Positions 9,156 to 18,233 of a stretch of 64,000 nt of DNA are shown here, in pieces. The DNA comes from Humibacter sp049446075. GTDB taxonomy: Bacteria; Actinomycetota; Actinomycetes; Actinomycetales; Microbacteriaceae. Each line of letters begins with the position of its first letter. Position 1 is the first letter of the stretch. Below the pieces are notes generated by a model that was given only the letters and a program-made list of their open reading frames with translations, made no database searches and was not told where the DNA came from. The stretch covers positions 485,256 through 549,255 of the forward strand of contig NZ_JBMSEB010000002.1 in NCBI RefSeq assembly GCF_049446075.1, written 5' to 3'. Position numbers and translations under genes: made by a program.

Positions 9156-10445
9156 ATGCACGAGGTCACACGTGCGCCCACCGGGAGCGCGAAACGCCAA
9201 GGGCAGGCATCCGGGAGGGTCGGCTTCGCCGCACTCGCGCTGGGCGTGCTCGCGGGCATCGGTGGATTCCTCGACACCGGAGGTGTCATCACCGCGGTCT
9301 CCGCCGGCGCCCGATTCAACTTCGCCCTCATCTGGACGGTGGTGTTCGGCCTCGTCGGCTTCTCGGTATTCGCGGAGATGTCGGGCCGGGTCGCCGTGTC
9401 ATCCTCTCAGCCGACGTACGAGGTGATCAGAACGAGGCTCGGCCCGCGCCTGGGCGCCGTCCCGCTGATCGCCAACGTCATCGTGCATGTGCTCGTCCTG
9501 GCCGTCGACCTCGTGGGCATGTCACTGGCGCTGCAGTTGATCACCGGGATCGGCTACCGCATCTGGGTACCGCTTGTCGCGGCGGCGCTCGCGGCCGCGT
9601 TGTGGTTTCTCAGCTTCTCGAAGGTCGACACAGGAGCTGCGCTGGCCGGCCTCACCATGCTCGTGATGATCGCAGCCTTGGCGGCGCTGGCACCCAACTG
9701 GCAGGACGTCGGCGTCTCGCTCGTTCACCCGCACCTCAGGGCGTCGTATTCGATCGCCGCCTACCTCTTCGCCACGGCATCATTGCTCGGATCGTTCATG
9801 ACTCCGTATCAGTTCGACTTCTATTCGTCAGGTGCCATCGAGGAGGGCTGGACGGGCCGTGACCTGAGGAAGAACAGGATCGTCGCGGTGATCGGCACAG
9901 TGGTCGGCGCAGCGCTCACACTCGCGGTGATGGGGGCAGGCGCCAGAGCGCTGTACCCGTACAAGCAGGCGGTCGATTCGATCAAGGCCGCGGCCGGACC
10001 CGCGATCAAAGCGTTCGGTGCGGTCGGCTTCTACATCTTCCTCGTGGGCGTGTTCTCTGTGTCGCTTGCCGCGTGCGTCGAAGTCTGCCTCTCGGGCGCA
10101 TACGGGATAGCGCAGTACTTCGGGTGGGAATGGGGCAAGAGCGGGCCGCCACGCAGTGCGCCCATGTTCAACATGATCATCCTCGCCATGATCGCGCTGG
10201 CCGCGGTGATCGATGTGACGGGCGTGGATCCCATCCAGTTCGCGGTCATCACGATGGCGCTCGGGTCTGCCGCGCTGCCCTTCACCTTCGGCCCGCTGCT
10301 CCTGGTGGCCAACGACGCCCAGTTCATGGGAAAGCTGAAGAACACCACGGCCATGAACGTCGTCGCCGGCATCGTGCTGGCCGTACTGATCGCGATCACC
10401 ATCGCGACCGTTCCCCTACTGGTGGTGACCGGTGGCAACTTCTGA
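9156..10445 (+). CDS. Nramp-like transporter, divergent subgroup
   Basis: 429 residues, about 11 membrane helices. The Nramp helix-1 DPGN is replaced by FLDTGGVIT, and helix 6 reads GSFMTPYQFDFYSSGAIEEGW, so both metal-coordinating loops differ from classical MntH and from the other Nramp-like protein in this window. ATG 9156 is preceded by GGGAGG at ideal spacing, so the upstream GTG 9129 is not used here. The downstream PRC-barrel gene starts inside its last codons (14-bp overlap), implying translational coupling and a functional link between transporter and PRC-barrel proteins. Confidence 0.85.
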   Translation: MHEVTRAPTGSAKRQGQASGRVGFAALALGVLAGIGGFLDTGGVITAVSAGARFNFALIWTVVFGLVGFSVFAEMSGRVAVSSSQPTYEVIRTRLGPRLGAVPLIANVIVHVLVLAVDLVGMSLALQLITGIGYRIWVPLVAAALAAALWFLSFSKVDTGAALAGLTMLVMIAALAALAPNWQDVGVSLVHPHLRASYSIAAYLFATASLLGSFMTPYQFDFYSSGAIEEGWTGRDLRKNRIVAVIGTVVGAALTLAVMGAGARALYPYKQAVDSIKAAAGPAIKAFGAVGFYIFLVGVFSVSLAACVEVCLSGAYGIAQYFGWEWGKSGPPRSAPMFNMIILAMIALAAVIDVTGVDPIQFAVITMALGSAALPFTFGPLLLVANDAQFMGKLKNTTAMNVVAGIVLAVLIAITIATVPLLVVTGGNF

Positions 10446-10881
10446 CGGCCCGACACGGATGCCTGCTCCCGCGCCCAGCGGGGAGCGCGGCGACGAGGCG
10501 TGGTTGGCGCTCTCCCAGGCGATGGATCACGGCATGATCGATCGCAACGGAAAGCGTGCCGGACGGGTGGACGACCTGCTGCTCGAGGTCGTGGAGGACG
10601 AGCACGGCGATGGGCGGCTGGTTCTCGACTCGATCGTCTCCGGACCGCTTCCTCGCCCGGTTCCGGCCTGGTTCAGGAAGTTCGCGCGAGCCTGCTATCG
10701 GATGTGCGGCATCCGCGACCCACACCCCACCATTGTGAGCTGGCAGCACGTCGAAGCCATCGACGCGCTGGTGCACATCGGTGTCGACAGGGACGAGGCC
10801 GGACTGCAACCCGTCGACCGGTCCGTTCTGCGCTTCGTCTCGAAGATTCCAGGCTCGGCAGGGCGAGGCCATCATGGCTGA
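10432..10881 (+). CDS. PRC-barrel-like protein 1
   Basis: 149 residues. The core (DRNGKRAGRVDDLLLEVVEDEHGDGRLVLDSIVSGP) fits a PRC-barrel beta fold, the small domain found in RNA-processing and photosynthetic proteins and next to actinobacterial cation transporters. Start is GTG, 14 bp inside the Nramp-like gene. A second, similar small barrel protein overlaps its 3' end. A role as a soluble regulatory subunit of the transporter is inference from gene order. Confidence 0.7.
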   Translation: MATSDGPTRMPAPAPSGERGDEAWLALSQAMDHGMIDRNGKRAGRVDDLLLEVVEDEHGDGRLVLDSIVSGPLPRPVPAWFRKFARACYRMCGIRDPHPTIVSWQHVEAIDALVHIGVDRDEAGLQPVDRSVLRFVSKIPGSAGRGHHG

Positions 10882-11152
10882 TGAAACCGCCCGCAAGCAG
10901 GCGACGCTGCGGTTCAGCCGGCTCCGAGGGCGACGGGTAGTCGATCCCCGCGGCACAAGGGTGGGCTTCGTGCTCGACGTCATCGTGCGGCCCGAGGGCG
11001 GCGAGATGGTGGTCACGCAGTTGGTACTGGTCAAGCGGCGGTTCGCGCTCGTATTGAGCAGGTTCGGACCGCGGGTGGGCGCCTTCGCGGTGGATGCTTC
11101 GGGCATCCGCCGACCGGATGCCGGCATCCTCCAGATGGAGGCACCGTCATGA
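10874..11152 (+). CDS. PRC-barrel-like protein 2
   Basis: 92 residues: FSRLRGRRVVDPRGTRVGFVLDVIVRPEGGEMVVTQLVLVKRRF, again PRC-barrel-like. ATG 10874 overlaps the previous stop by 8 bp; the longer frame from 10781 would lie deep inside the previous gene and is unlikely. Middle member of a four-gene overlapping operon. Confidence 0.65.
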   Translation: MADETARKQATLRFSRLRGRRVVDPRGTRVGFVLDVIVRPEGGEMVVTQLVLVKRRFALVLSRFGPRVGAFAVDASGIRRPDAGILQMEAPS

Positions 11153-11427
11153 TGGCCCAGGTGCTCTCGTGGGCCGTGACCGTACTGGTCGTCGGGGTGG
11201 CAGTGTCGTTCGTCGTCTCCCTCTTCTCGATAGCGCGGCTGCCCGACGAGCGTCCGAAGGTACGCACTTTCGACGGAATGGGTCGGGAGATCGGCGCATA
11301 CGAGAACCCGGGCGAGCAGATCGCCCCTGGCCGGTCAGGCGATCCGATCCGTCGGCGGCAAGACGGCGACGACACCGGCAGCGACGCGTCACGCGCCGAC
11401 GACGAACGGCCGCCCGGCAAGGAGTGA
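11149..11427 (+). CDS. Small single-pass membrane protein
   Basis: 92 residues: one N-terminal transmembrane helix (VLSWAVTVLVVGVAVSFVVSLFSI) followed by a polar, Asp/Arg-rich soluble tail. It starts with ATGA overlapping the preceding gene. Last gene of the Nramp/PRC-barrel operon. No family recognised. Confidence 0.65.
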   Translation: MMAQVLSWAVTVLVVGVAVSFVVSLFSIARLPDERPKVRTFDGMGREIGAYENPGEQIAPGRSGDPIRRRQDGDDTGSDASRADDERPPGKE

Positions 11428-11457
11428 GCTGGACTGTTCGTGAACACTGACGGCGCC

Positions 11458-11473
11458 GAGCCCTGCCAGGCTC
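11458..11473 (+). terminator. Weak hairpin between convergent genes
   Basis: GAGCC and GGCTC pair across a 6-nt loop between the convergent ends at 11427 and 11472. No U-tract follows, so termination activity is uncertain. Confidence 0.3.
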
Positions 11474-11693
11474 ACCTGGTCAGCGGCCTGCCTCGTTCTC
11501 GCTTGCGCCTGCGCCACTGCAGTTCGACCACGAGCGACAACGCGAGCGCAGCCAACACCAGCGTGATCACGAGCCAAAGCAGCGTGAGCAGCTGTGCCTG
11601 CACGATGACGATGAAGATCACGAATCCCAGCGCGTAGAGCACCGCACCTGCCCAGGTGAGCGCGTCCAGCATCCGCCTCGATGGTCGTTCCAT
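11472..11693 (-). CDS. Small two-helix membrane protein
   Basis: 73 residues from ATG 11693: basic start, two hydrophobic helices (LTWAGAVLYALGFVIFIVIVQ and LLTLLWLVITLVLAALALSLVV), then an Arg-rich cytoplasmic end. An extended form from GTG 11783 is possible; neither start has a strong ribosome site. Converges with the Nramp operon. Function unknown. Confidence 0.5.
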   Translation of the reverse strand: MERPSRRMLDALTWAGAVLYALGFVIFIVIVQAQLLTLLWLVITLVLAALALSLVVELQWRRRKRERGRPLTR

Positions 11694-11821
11694 GACCAGC
11701 ACGATGCGCCGATTTCCGGTGCGCGTTAACGGGTTGCCCCCGCGGCCGGAACATGGCAGCGGGGGCGGCCCGGCCTGCGCCACCGCGATAGATCAGCGGA
11801 GGGGGAACGGCATCCCCTTCG

Positions 11822-13147
11822 CTATGCGTCGGGATGCGCCGACACGTAGCTCTGGAACGCCGAATACGGCGGGTTCAGCGGTGTGCCGTCCGACTCGGTC
11901 AGCCCCCACTGTGTTCCGCCGTCGAGCTCGTAGAACATGCCCGACTGGAAGGCCTCGGTCGTTCGATGCGTGCGGAACTCGTCCAACTGCGTCTGGATGT
12001 ACGACGCCCTGTGGCTCAAGCTCTGGTTCGGATCCGAGTTCCACTCGGTCATCATGAACGGCTTGCCGTACCGTGCCTTCACGTAGACCGGCAGGTTGAA
12101 CGAGGGCCCAGCCCCGTCCGTACCGATGTGGAAGATGTCCCCGTCGCCCTCGTAGTTGTGCCACGTCGTGATGTCCCAGCGCACTTCCGGGTATCCGCCG
12201 GAATTGTCCGGTTGCATCCCGTCCCACAGGGCGTCGGCCGCGGCGATGTCGGACTTGCAGAAGTTGATGCCGCACAACGCCGAGGGCTGCACGGACTTGA
12301 CCCCGTCGATGAGTCCGCGCATGAAGCCGCGCATAATCGGCCAATTGGTGTTGTTGAAGTCGACGGCCTTCGTGCCGGCGTCTGCGACTTCGCCAGGCAG
12401 GATGATGTACGGGTCGCGGGTGAGCTCGTTGCCGCACTCGTACATGGTCACACCGTACGGAGCGAAGGCCGTCGCAACCTCGGCAGCGATGTCGTATGCG
12501 CCCGAATAGGCGGATGACTCGGAGTCGTATGCGAGGTTGTTCCCGTCGCGCAGGCCGGCATCGATCACGGGGAACGTCTGGATGCCCACGCTGCTGAGAT
12601 ACTCGGCGATCGCCGCGGCCGCTCCGATGGTGCTCGAGTCGCCTCCCGTATTAACCCGGAACACTGATGCGCCGAGCGACGACATGCGGTCGCCGATCAC
12701 CTGCGGAGACAGCGCGGTGTCGTGGTGCCCGTTGACGCCGTACATCATGCCCGCCGGAGCCGACAACGGGATGCGCGGGTCGGTGACCTTCAGCCAGACA
12801 TCGTTGAGACAGACGTACCACTGGCCGCCCGTGCCGCAGTGGTAGACCATGCCGCCGTACCAGAGCAGAACGGAGACGTTGTACGTATCGCCCACTGTGC
12901 CGCCGTCACGGTAGATCACGCCGCCGGAGACCGTCCAGACACTGCCCGCGTTGTCGGTGATCGACGACGCAGGCGGAATCGTCGTGCCGTCTGGCGAGGC
13001 GTTGGGCGAGTCGCCCATAGGTCTCACTCCCAGAGGAGTCGCGGAGGCTCTGCCGACTGGGCCGGCTGCCGTGAAAGCGATGGCGGACGACGCGACGGCC
13101 GCCGCCCCGAGAAAGAGCCGACGAGAGATCGGCCTTGGTTCATTCAT
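11822..13147 (-). CDS. Tat-exported clan GH-A-like glycoside hydrolase
   Basis: 441 residues. The N-terminus SRRLFLGAAAVASS is a twin-arginine signal with an ASA cleavage region, so the protein is probably exported folded. After a ~75-residue head (WYGGMVYHCGTGGQWYVCLN) comes a TIM-barrel-like region with the clan GH-A signatures YECGNEL (candidate acid/base E241) and MMTEWN (candidate nucleophile E368), arranged as in GH5/GH39-like enzymes. Substrate cannot be told from sequence. Two LacI-type operator-like palindromes lie upstream, suggesting induction by a sugar. It is a single gene facing away from the surface-protein gene's end. Confidence 0.75.
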   Translation of the reverse strand: MNEPRPISRRLFLGAAAVASSAIAFTAAGPVGRASATPLGVRPMGDSPNASPDGTTIPPASSITDNAGSVWTVSGGVIYRDGGTVGDTYNVSVLLWYGGMVYHCGTGGQWYVCLNDVWLKVTDPRIPLSAPAGMMYGVNGHHDTALSPQVIGDRMSSLGASVFRVNTGGDSSTIGAAAAIAEYLSSVGIQTFPVIDAGLRDGNNLAYDSESSAYSGAYDIAAEVATAFAPYGVTMYECGNELTRDPYIILPGEVADAGTKAVDFNNTNWPIMRGFMRGLIDGVKSVQPSALCGINFCKSDIAAADALWDGMQPDNSGGYPEVRWDITTWHNYEGDGDIFHIGTDGAGPSFNLPVYVKARYGKPFMMTEWNSDPNQSLSHRASYIQTQLDEFRTHRTTEAFQSGMFYELDGGTQWGLTESDGTPLNPPYSAFQSYVSAHPDA

Positions 13148-13206
13148 TCGTGACTCCAGATGTTGTTGTCACGGCGCACACGTCGTCGTGTCGATGAAAA
13201 GCGCGG

Positions 13207-13225
13207 TTGCGCAATCGTTTGCATT
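13207..13225 (-). promoter_or_regulatory. LacI-type operator-like palindrome 1
   Basis: TTGCGCAATCGTTTGCATT is a partial palindrome close to actinobacterial LacI-family operators (TGCAAACGNTTGCGCAA type), about 60 bp upstream of the glycoside hydrolase start. Confidence 0.5.
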
Positions 13226-13285
13226 AACACCATGGCCTGGCCCCTGTTCACGTGTCAAGGGCCAAGGTTCTACGTTCCCTAGCCA

Positions 13286-13301
13286 GCGCAATTGTTTGCC
13301 C
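13286..13301 (-). promoter_or_regulatory. LacI-type operator-like palindrome 2
   Basis: GCGCAATTGTTTGCCC resembles the first site, 79 bp from it. Paired sites upstream of the glycoside hydrolase fit repression by a LacI-family protein; none is encoded beside it. Confidence 0.35.
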
Positions 13302-13332
13302 AACAGAGCGGGCAAGACTCCTCTGAGCGCAC

Positions 13333-13370
13333 GGAAGAGGCCGCCGGCTCGATCGCCGACGGCCTCTTCC
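13333..13370 (-). terminator. Hairpin terminator of the 1143-residue surface-protein gene
   Basis: GGAAGAGGCCG and CGGCCTCTTCC form a perfect 11-bp stem with a 16-nt loop, starting 12 bp beyond the stop codon at 13382. No strong U-tract follows. Confidence 0.6.
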
Positions 13371-13381
13371 TTGCTAGGTGC

Positions 13382-16300
13382 CTAGCTCAGGCGGCGCCTT
13401 CTGATGAAGGCGAGGGCGAGTCCTGCCAGGAGCAGTCCCAGCCCGCCGGCCGCCCAGCCGGTCACGTTGCTGCCCGTGTCGGCCAGGCCCGCCGCGGGGT
13501 CGGGCACCTCGTGCGAGGTGGTGCAGGCCGCGAAGTCGTCGCATCCGTCAGAGGTCACGACATTCACGAGGCTGCGATCGCCGAGCGCCTTGGCTGTGTT
13601 CACGGTCACGGAGTAGGTGATGTGAGCCACCTTGCCGACGGGAACCGTGCCCGACCAGGAGAGGGTCGTTCCGTTCACCGCGACCGTGCCGACGTCTGCG
13701 GTCACGTCACCGTTGTAGGCGGCGTCGTCGAGCACGCGGCTCAGATCGTCGGTGAGCGATGCATCTGCAGGCGTCGTGCCCTCCTGGGTCACGTCGATCG
13801 TGTACGTGATCTTGTCGCCCGAATGCACCACGGTGCCGGAAGCGGGAGAGGACGACTTGGCCACGTGGTAGCCCACGACGTCGATTCCTGCCGGGTCGCA
13901 GTTGATGGTCGGTGCGACCTGAGAATCCGCAGGTGTGTCGGCCGACCCGCACGCCGTGTTGACGAACGTCCCGCTGCCCATGGTGGCGGCGTCGAGCTTC
14001 ATCGTGTATTCATGCGATTGCTTGTCGCCCGGGGCCAGCGAGTCGATGTGGAACGCGCCGTCCGTCGGGTTCTTGTCGTCGCTGACGTTCACGTTCGTCA
14101 GCGTTCCCTGACCGGTGTTGGTCACCGTGATGCGGTAGTGCACGGTGTCGCCGAAATGCAGAGTCGGGTAGTCGACGGCGTCGTTCGCGTCGTGCCAGTT
14201 GCCCTTGGCGTCCTGCACCTCCTTGATCAGAGATGCCGAGTAGTAGGCGGCCTCGGTCATGAACGCGGATGTGCGCATCACGAGCCCGGTGTGCCCGGCT
14301 CGACCCTGCGCGACGTTGACGAACTTGTCGCCGCCCTTCGCGCCGTCCGTCGTGATGTGCACGCCGAACTTCTGGGTGTCGCCCGGGTTCAGGGCCGGTC
14401 CGATCACGCGGATCGCCGTCGCGTTCGGCGACGGCGTCGTGCTCCAGCCGACCGTGTTGCCGCTCGTGCTGCCCGCTGACCCGTTGGAGGCATCCGCCGG
14501 GTCATCGGAGAGAGAGCCGACAGCTGCCGTGGTGTAGTACACGGTCGCACCGGCCGACGCGTTGACCGAGGCGAGCGTGTAGCTGCCCGAGTACGACGTG
14601 CCGCGGCCGTCACCGTTGTACGGGAGGATGTCGATCGTGTCGGTGAACGGCTGCGCGATCGGGTCGTACGAGCGCACAGTGACGGTCCACGACCCGTCGC
14701 CCTTGCCGTCGCCATTCAGATTCGGGATGAACGGGGCATCCGCCGTCTTGACCGTGGTCGTGTAGCCGTCGGTCGCAACCGTGACCTGCGCAGAAGCACT
14801 CTTCGTGATGCCGCCGTAGGTGGCGTCCACATTGTTGGTGAGCGCCTGTCCAGGTACGACCGTGTCATCGGCTACCGCCTGATAGGTCAGTGCGTGGTCG
14901 GCGTTCGTCGTCACCCCGTTGAGCGTCCAGCTCAGCACCTGCTGGCCCGAGCCATTGGTGGTCACCGCCGGCTCCGGGTTCGCGGATCCCGCGACATACG
15001 CGACGCCGGCGGGCAACGTGTCCACGAGCTGGTATCCGTCGACGGTCGCGGGAATCGCGCCCGCACCGTTCGCGGAGTACGTCAGCGTGTACGTGGCCGG
15101 GTCGCCTGGAGAGACGACGCTGCGGTCGACCGTCTTCGCAATGGATGGCGTGGCGGAGACGATGTGCAGGACATCCCGGAACCCAGTGGTGCACGAGTAC
15201 CGGTCCCCCGGAGTCGGTGTGATGCACCCGGTGGCGTTCCACCAGTTGTTCAACGGGTTGTCGACGACTCCGGAGAAGAACGACCAGATGTCTGTGCCGG
15301 CAGGAACATTCGGCTTGATTTGCTGGTTGATGACGGCTGTCACATTCGACTGCGTCGACAACTGGTCGAACTGCCCCTGGGTGCCTGTGATGCGCATGGC
15401 CTTGATGGTCGTGACGTCAGCCGGCTGGGTCGTGGTCCAACCCGAAGCAGTGCCGCAATCGAAGGCGTTCGGGTCGTACCCAGCGCTGGTCGGGTCGAGC
15501 GTCGGATCGTTGCCGACATAGAATTCCACAGTGGCGCCGATCGCCGCGTCCGTGGGCTGGGCCCAGGTCCATCCGTTGAACGTCACATACTTCGTGTCAA
15601 GCGCCGAACACATTCCGACGAGCCGATCAGCGGGCCGGTCGGTGTGCAGTTGCATTGCCGTGTCCATGTACTGGCCGACGAGAGTTCCGGCCGAGACCTG
15701 GTAGGTGTCGTCCCACGTCGTTCCACCGCTACCGGTGTAGCCACGACCCCATCCCGAGGAATAGAGGCCCGGCGTCGTCCACGCCTTCGACTCACTGTTG
15801 TTCGAAGGGTCATCTTCTGCGGTCTGACCGGTAGTCGAGGTATAGGTCGGGGCATCCGACGTGAGCACGGCCGAACCGGATGAAGCAGTGTTCACCCTCA
15901 CCCAGATCGAGCCCGAGGTGAGCGCTACCTGGTCTACAGGCAAACGGTTCCCTGCGGAGTCGAGGGTGGGTGGGTTTGCCGGGGCGTAGTTGATGCCGGT
16001 AATCGTCAGCTGGAACGAGTTCGTGCCGGTCTGAGTGAATGTGCAAGTACCGGGAGCCGGCACCATCTGGTTGGCCGGGTGGCTTCCACCAGACCAGGGG
16101 TGGCCGTTCGCCGCTCCCGGCCCTTGGAACGCCGTGCAGCCTTGCGGGTCGACGGACACGGCGGCGCCCTGCGGCGACACGATGTTCAGGTTGTAGGTAA
16201 CCGACTGTGGGCCGGGATCGCTGCCGAGGTCTTTGCTGAGCGTCCACTCGTAGTCGACGAGGAACCCGCCGTTGCCGACGGAGAAGTTCGGTGTTCCGAC

Positions 16301-16813
16301 GCCCCAGCGCATGTCCATGCCGAACACGTTCGTGATGTCGATCGGGGTGAGGTCGGCGGTTTGGCCGCCGATGGCTCCGGATGCCGTGATCTGGCTTCCC
16401 GTGGCCCCATCGGCGACGATCGGCGCCTGCAGCACCACGGCGGTGCCTTCGATCTGCGTGCCGAGGTTGCACGTGAGGGTCGTGCCGTCGGCCGAGATGC
16501 TCGAGACGGGCGTGACGCCGCTCGTCTTGCACACGCTCGGTATCGAGCCGAAGTGCCCGTTCTGGGTCGTGATCGTCACGGTCACGTTGTCGACGGGGTC
16601 GTTCGCAGGCGCCGGTGCGCCGTCGTTCACGTTGACACGCCATACGCCCGTGACCACGTCACCTGACTTGACGGTCGTGGGTGTGCCGTCCGCCCACGAT
16701 CCGGTGATCTGATAGACCGGCGCAGCGGAAGCCGGGGTTGCAGCGGCTAGGACCGTTCCCACTGTCATCACCGCGGCGACCAGCCCGACGAGCCAGCGCC
16801 GCGGCGTTCCCAT
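13382..16813 (-). CDS. LAxTG-anchored surface protein with DUF11/DUF7927-like domains
   Basis: 1143 residues from ATG 16813 (MGTPRRWLVGLVAAVMTVG...ASA signal peptide). The body holds an N-terminal beta-rich region with Cys pairs, DUF11-like units (SIAKTVDRSVVSPGDPATYTLTYS; YRITVTNTGQGTLTNVNVSDD), and a last domain with SLTDDLSRVLDDAAYNGD that matches the repeats of the protein at 21742-26076. It ends LADTGSN, a hydrophobic helix and RRRR, a cell-wall sorting signal of the LAxTG type used by class E sortases. An upstream in-frame ATG at 16867 exists; I prefer 16813 because it puts the conserved upstream element exactly 156 bp away, as for the gene at 2453. Confidence 0.85.
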   Translation of the reverse strand: MGTPRRWLVGLVAAVMTVGTVLAAATPASAAPVYQITGSWADGTPTTVKSGDVVTGVWRVNVNDGAPAPANDPVDNVTVTITTQNGHFGSIPSVCKTSGVTPVSSISADGTTLTCNLGTQIEGTAVVLQAPIVADGATGSQITASGAIGGQTADLTPIDITNVFGMDMRWGVGTPNFSVGNGGFLVDYEWTLSKDLGSDPGPQSVTYNLNIVSPQGAAVSVDPQGCTAFQGPGAANGHPWSGGSHPANQMVPAPGTCTFTQTGTNSFQLTITGINYAPANPPTLDSAGNRLPVDQVALTSGSIWVRVNTASSGSAVLTSDAPTYTSTTGQTAEDDPSNNSESKAWTTPGLYSSGWGRGYTGSGGTTWDDTYQVSAGTLVGQYMDTAMQLHTDRPADRLVGMCSALDTKYVTFNGWTWAQPTDAAIGATVEFYVGNDPTLDPTSAGYDPNAFDCGTASGWTTTQPADVTTIKAMRITGTQGQFDQLSTQSNVTAVINQQIKPNVPAGTDIWSFFSGVVDNPLNNWWNATGCITPTPGDRYSCTTGFRDVLHIVSATPSIAKTVDRSVVSPGDPATYTLTYSANGAGAIPATVDGYQLVDTLPAGVAYVAGSANPEPAVTTNGSGQQVLSWTLNGVTTNADHALTYQAVADDTVVPGQALTNNVDATYGGITKSASAQVTVATDGYTTTVKTADAPFIPNLNGDGKGDGSWTVTVRSYDPIAQPFTDTIDILPYNGDGRGTSYSGSYTLASVNASAGATVYYTTAAVGSLSDDPADASNGSAGSTSGNTVGWSTTPSPNATAIRVIGPALNPGDTQKFGVHITTDGAKGGDKFVNVAQGRAGHTGLVMRTSAFMTEAAYYSASLIKEVQDAKGNWHDANDAVDYPTLHFGDTVHYRITVTNTGQGTLTNVNVSDDKNPTDGAFHIDSLAPGDKQSHEYTMKLDAATMGSGTFVNTACGSADTPADSQVAPTINCDPAGIDVVGYHVAKSSSPASGTVVHSGDKITYTIDVTQEGTTPADASLTDDLSRVLDDAAYNGDVTADVGTVAVNGTTLSWSGTVPVGKVAHITYSVTVNTAKALGDRSLVNVVTSDGCDDFAACTTSHEVPDPAAGLADTGSNVTGWAAGGLGLLLAGLALAFIRRRRLS

Positions 16814-16968
16814 CGTGAATCGGTGCGACTCGCGAACGTGTGCACTCTGTCGTTCAGACACAGGCATTCCCCCTCGTACTACCTGTTCGATCGACGGGTC
16901 TCCCGAATTCGCCCGACAATCCCGGTCAGGCTATCCAGCTACGAGGTTCTTGCCTCCGGCTTTGCCGA

Positions 16969-16992
16969 TTTCTCACCCGAAAAATCACCCTG
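16969..16992 (-). promoter_or_regulatory. Shared surface-gene upstream element, copy 2
   Basis: Identical over the 24-bp core to the copy at 2609-2632 (minus-strand GGGTGATTTTTCGGGTGAG then AAA), also preceded by a G-run (CGGGGG). 156 bp upstream of ATG 16813. Flanking DNA is not similar, so the match is not explained by recent duplication of the whole region. Confidence 0.6.
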
Positions 16993-17029
16993 TATGACCC
17001 CCGAACGAGTGACCTTCGGGCACTCCGCC

Positions 17030-18178
17030 CTATGCGACACCCTCCCCCGCGTCGTCCCGAGGCCAGCGGAGCGCGGCGACCGGCTCTGGAGCCGGTCGCT
17101 CCGGCATCGGCTCGCCCGCCGGTGGCTCGTCGTCTTCTCCCACGAGGACCGTCGCTCCACTCAGCAGGGCGGCTCGCGCCAGTCCCTCTGCAACGGGGAC
17201 CCGGGCGATGGAGCGTGCGGCGAGCTCGTCGCCTTCTCCGAGTGCCACCCAGGGCTCGGCATCCAGAGCCTCGAGCGTTCCATCGGCGGTCAGCTCCCTG
17301 GCATCAAGCACGAGGGTGTCGACCTGCGCTCGCTGCAACGCAGCGACGACGTCCCGCACACCATGTGCCCCGTTCTTGCCGTCGCCTGCGGCAGCCCGAT
17401 CGAGTGCGTCGGAGACGGCGCCTCGGAGGTGCTCATCGACTGCGCGGGCGATCGCGTCGTCGAGAGCGCCGGCATCCGCTCCCTCGGCTTTGGTGTGGGC
17501 GTCGACGTCGATCGTGATCGCACTGGTGGCGGGCGACAGAGCGTCCTCGAGCAGCTGCCTGGCACGCACGTCACCCGCGATGACGACGAAGCTCGGTCGG
17601 TGCTCGCGCGCGATCGACTCGAGCGCATCGGCGACCTCGGACTGGGTCTGCTTCCAGATCTCCTCCGAATGCATCTGGTAGCGCTTGTGCGACCAGCCGC
17701 CTGACTGCACCTTGGGCAGGCTGTCGGTTCGTCCCTGCACCTCGGCCGCCTGGTCGACGCCCGCGCGTCCACCTGCCTCGACCCGCAGATGGGCGCCCTC
17801 CCGGCCCGCCTCGACGACCACGTAGCGAATGTCTGCGCCCAAGTGCCGCAGCAACGGCAGCACGGGAGGCACACGCGCGCATCCCACCTGCTCGGGCCCC
17901 AGCCGCTCGCCGATGAAGCGCTCTTCGACCTCGACGCGTCCGTTCTGCACGAGCAGGTAGAGCACGGATGGGCTCGGGATGCCTGCATCCTCAGCGAGCG
18001 CATCGTCGACGGCCTGCACGTCGGGCTCCGGCGCACCGCACTTGCGCAGCTCGTCGAGTAGCGCGTGCCTCCTACTGTGCTCGGCAGGCAGCGGCTCGTC
18101 GCCGTGGCCGTCCAGGTAGACGTATGTCCACGTTCCCTCGCCCGACAGCACGCGGACGAGATCGGTCTGGTCGATCAT
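17030..18178 (-). CDS. baeRF2-type (Vms1/eRF1-like, Rv2629-like) protein
   Basis: 382 residues. The centre has GGWSHKRYQMHSEE, the conserved GGxSxxRxQ loop of bacterial archaeo-eukaryotic release factor family 2 (Rv2629-like, related to Vms1/eRF1), flanked by an Asp/Glu-rich N-terminal domain and a C-terminal Rossmann-like part (VDTLVLDARELTADG). Eukaryotic relatives cleave peptidyl-tRNA or pair with ribosomes; the bacterial group is thought to act in stress or hibernation, so ribosome-linked activity is inference. ATG 18178 has a GGAAGGAAG site. Its start lies 55 bp downstream of the SDR stop, so the two may be co-transcribed. Confidence 0.8.
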   Translation of the reverse strand: MIDQTDLVRVLSGEGTWTYVYLDGHGDEPLPAEHSRRHALLDELRKCGAPEPDVQAVDDALAEDAGIPSPSVLYLLVQNGRVEVEERFIGERLGPEQVGCARVPPVLPLLRHLGADIRYVVVEAGREGAHLRVEAGGRAGVDQAAEVQGRTDSLPKVQSGGWSHKRYQMHSEEIWKQTQSEVADALESIAREHRPSFVVIAGDVRARQLLEDALSPATSAITIDVDAHTKAEGADAGALDDAIARAVDEHLRGAVSDALDRAAAGDGKNGAHGVRDVVAALQRAQVDTLVLDARELTADGTLEALDAEPWVALGEGDELAARSIARVPVAEGLARAALLSGATVLVGEDDEPPAGEPMPERPAPEPVAALRWPRDDAGEGVA

Positions 18179-18233
18179 CCTGTCTTCCTTCCGCGACATT
18201 TCTCGACAGTGGATGCGTACGGGAAGCGGATGC

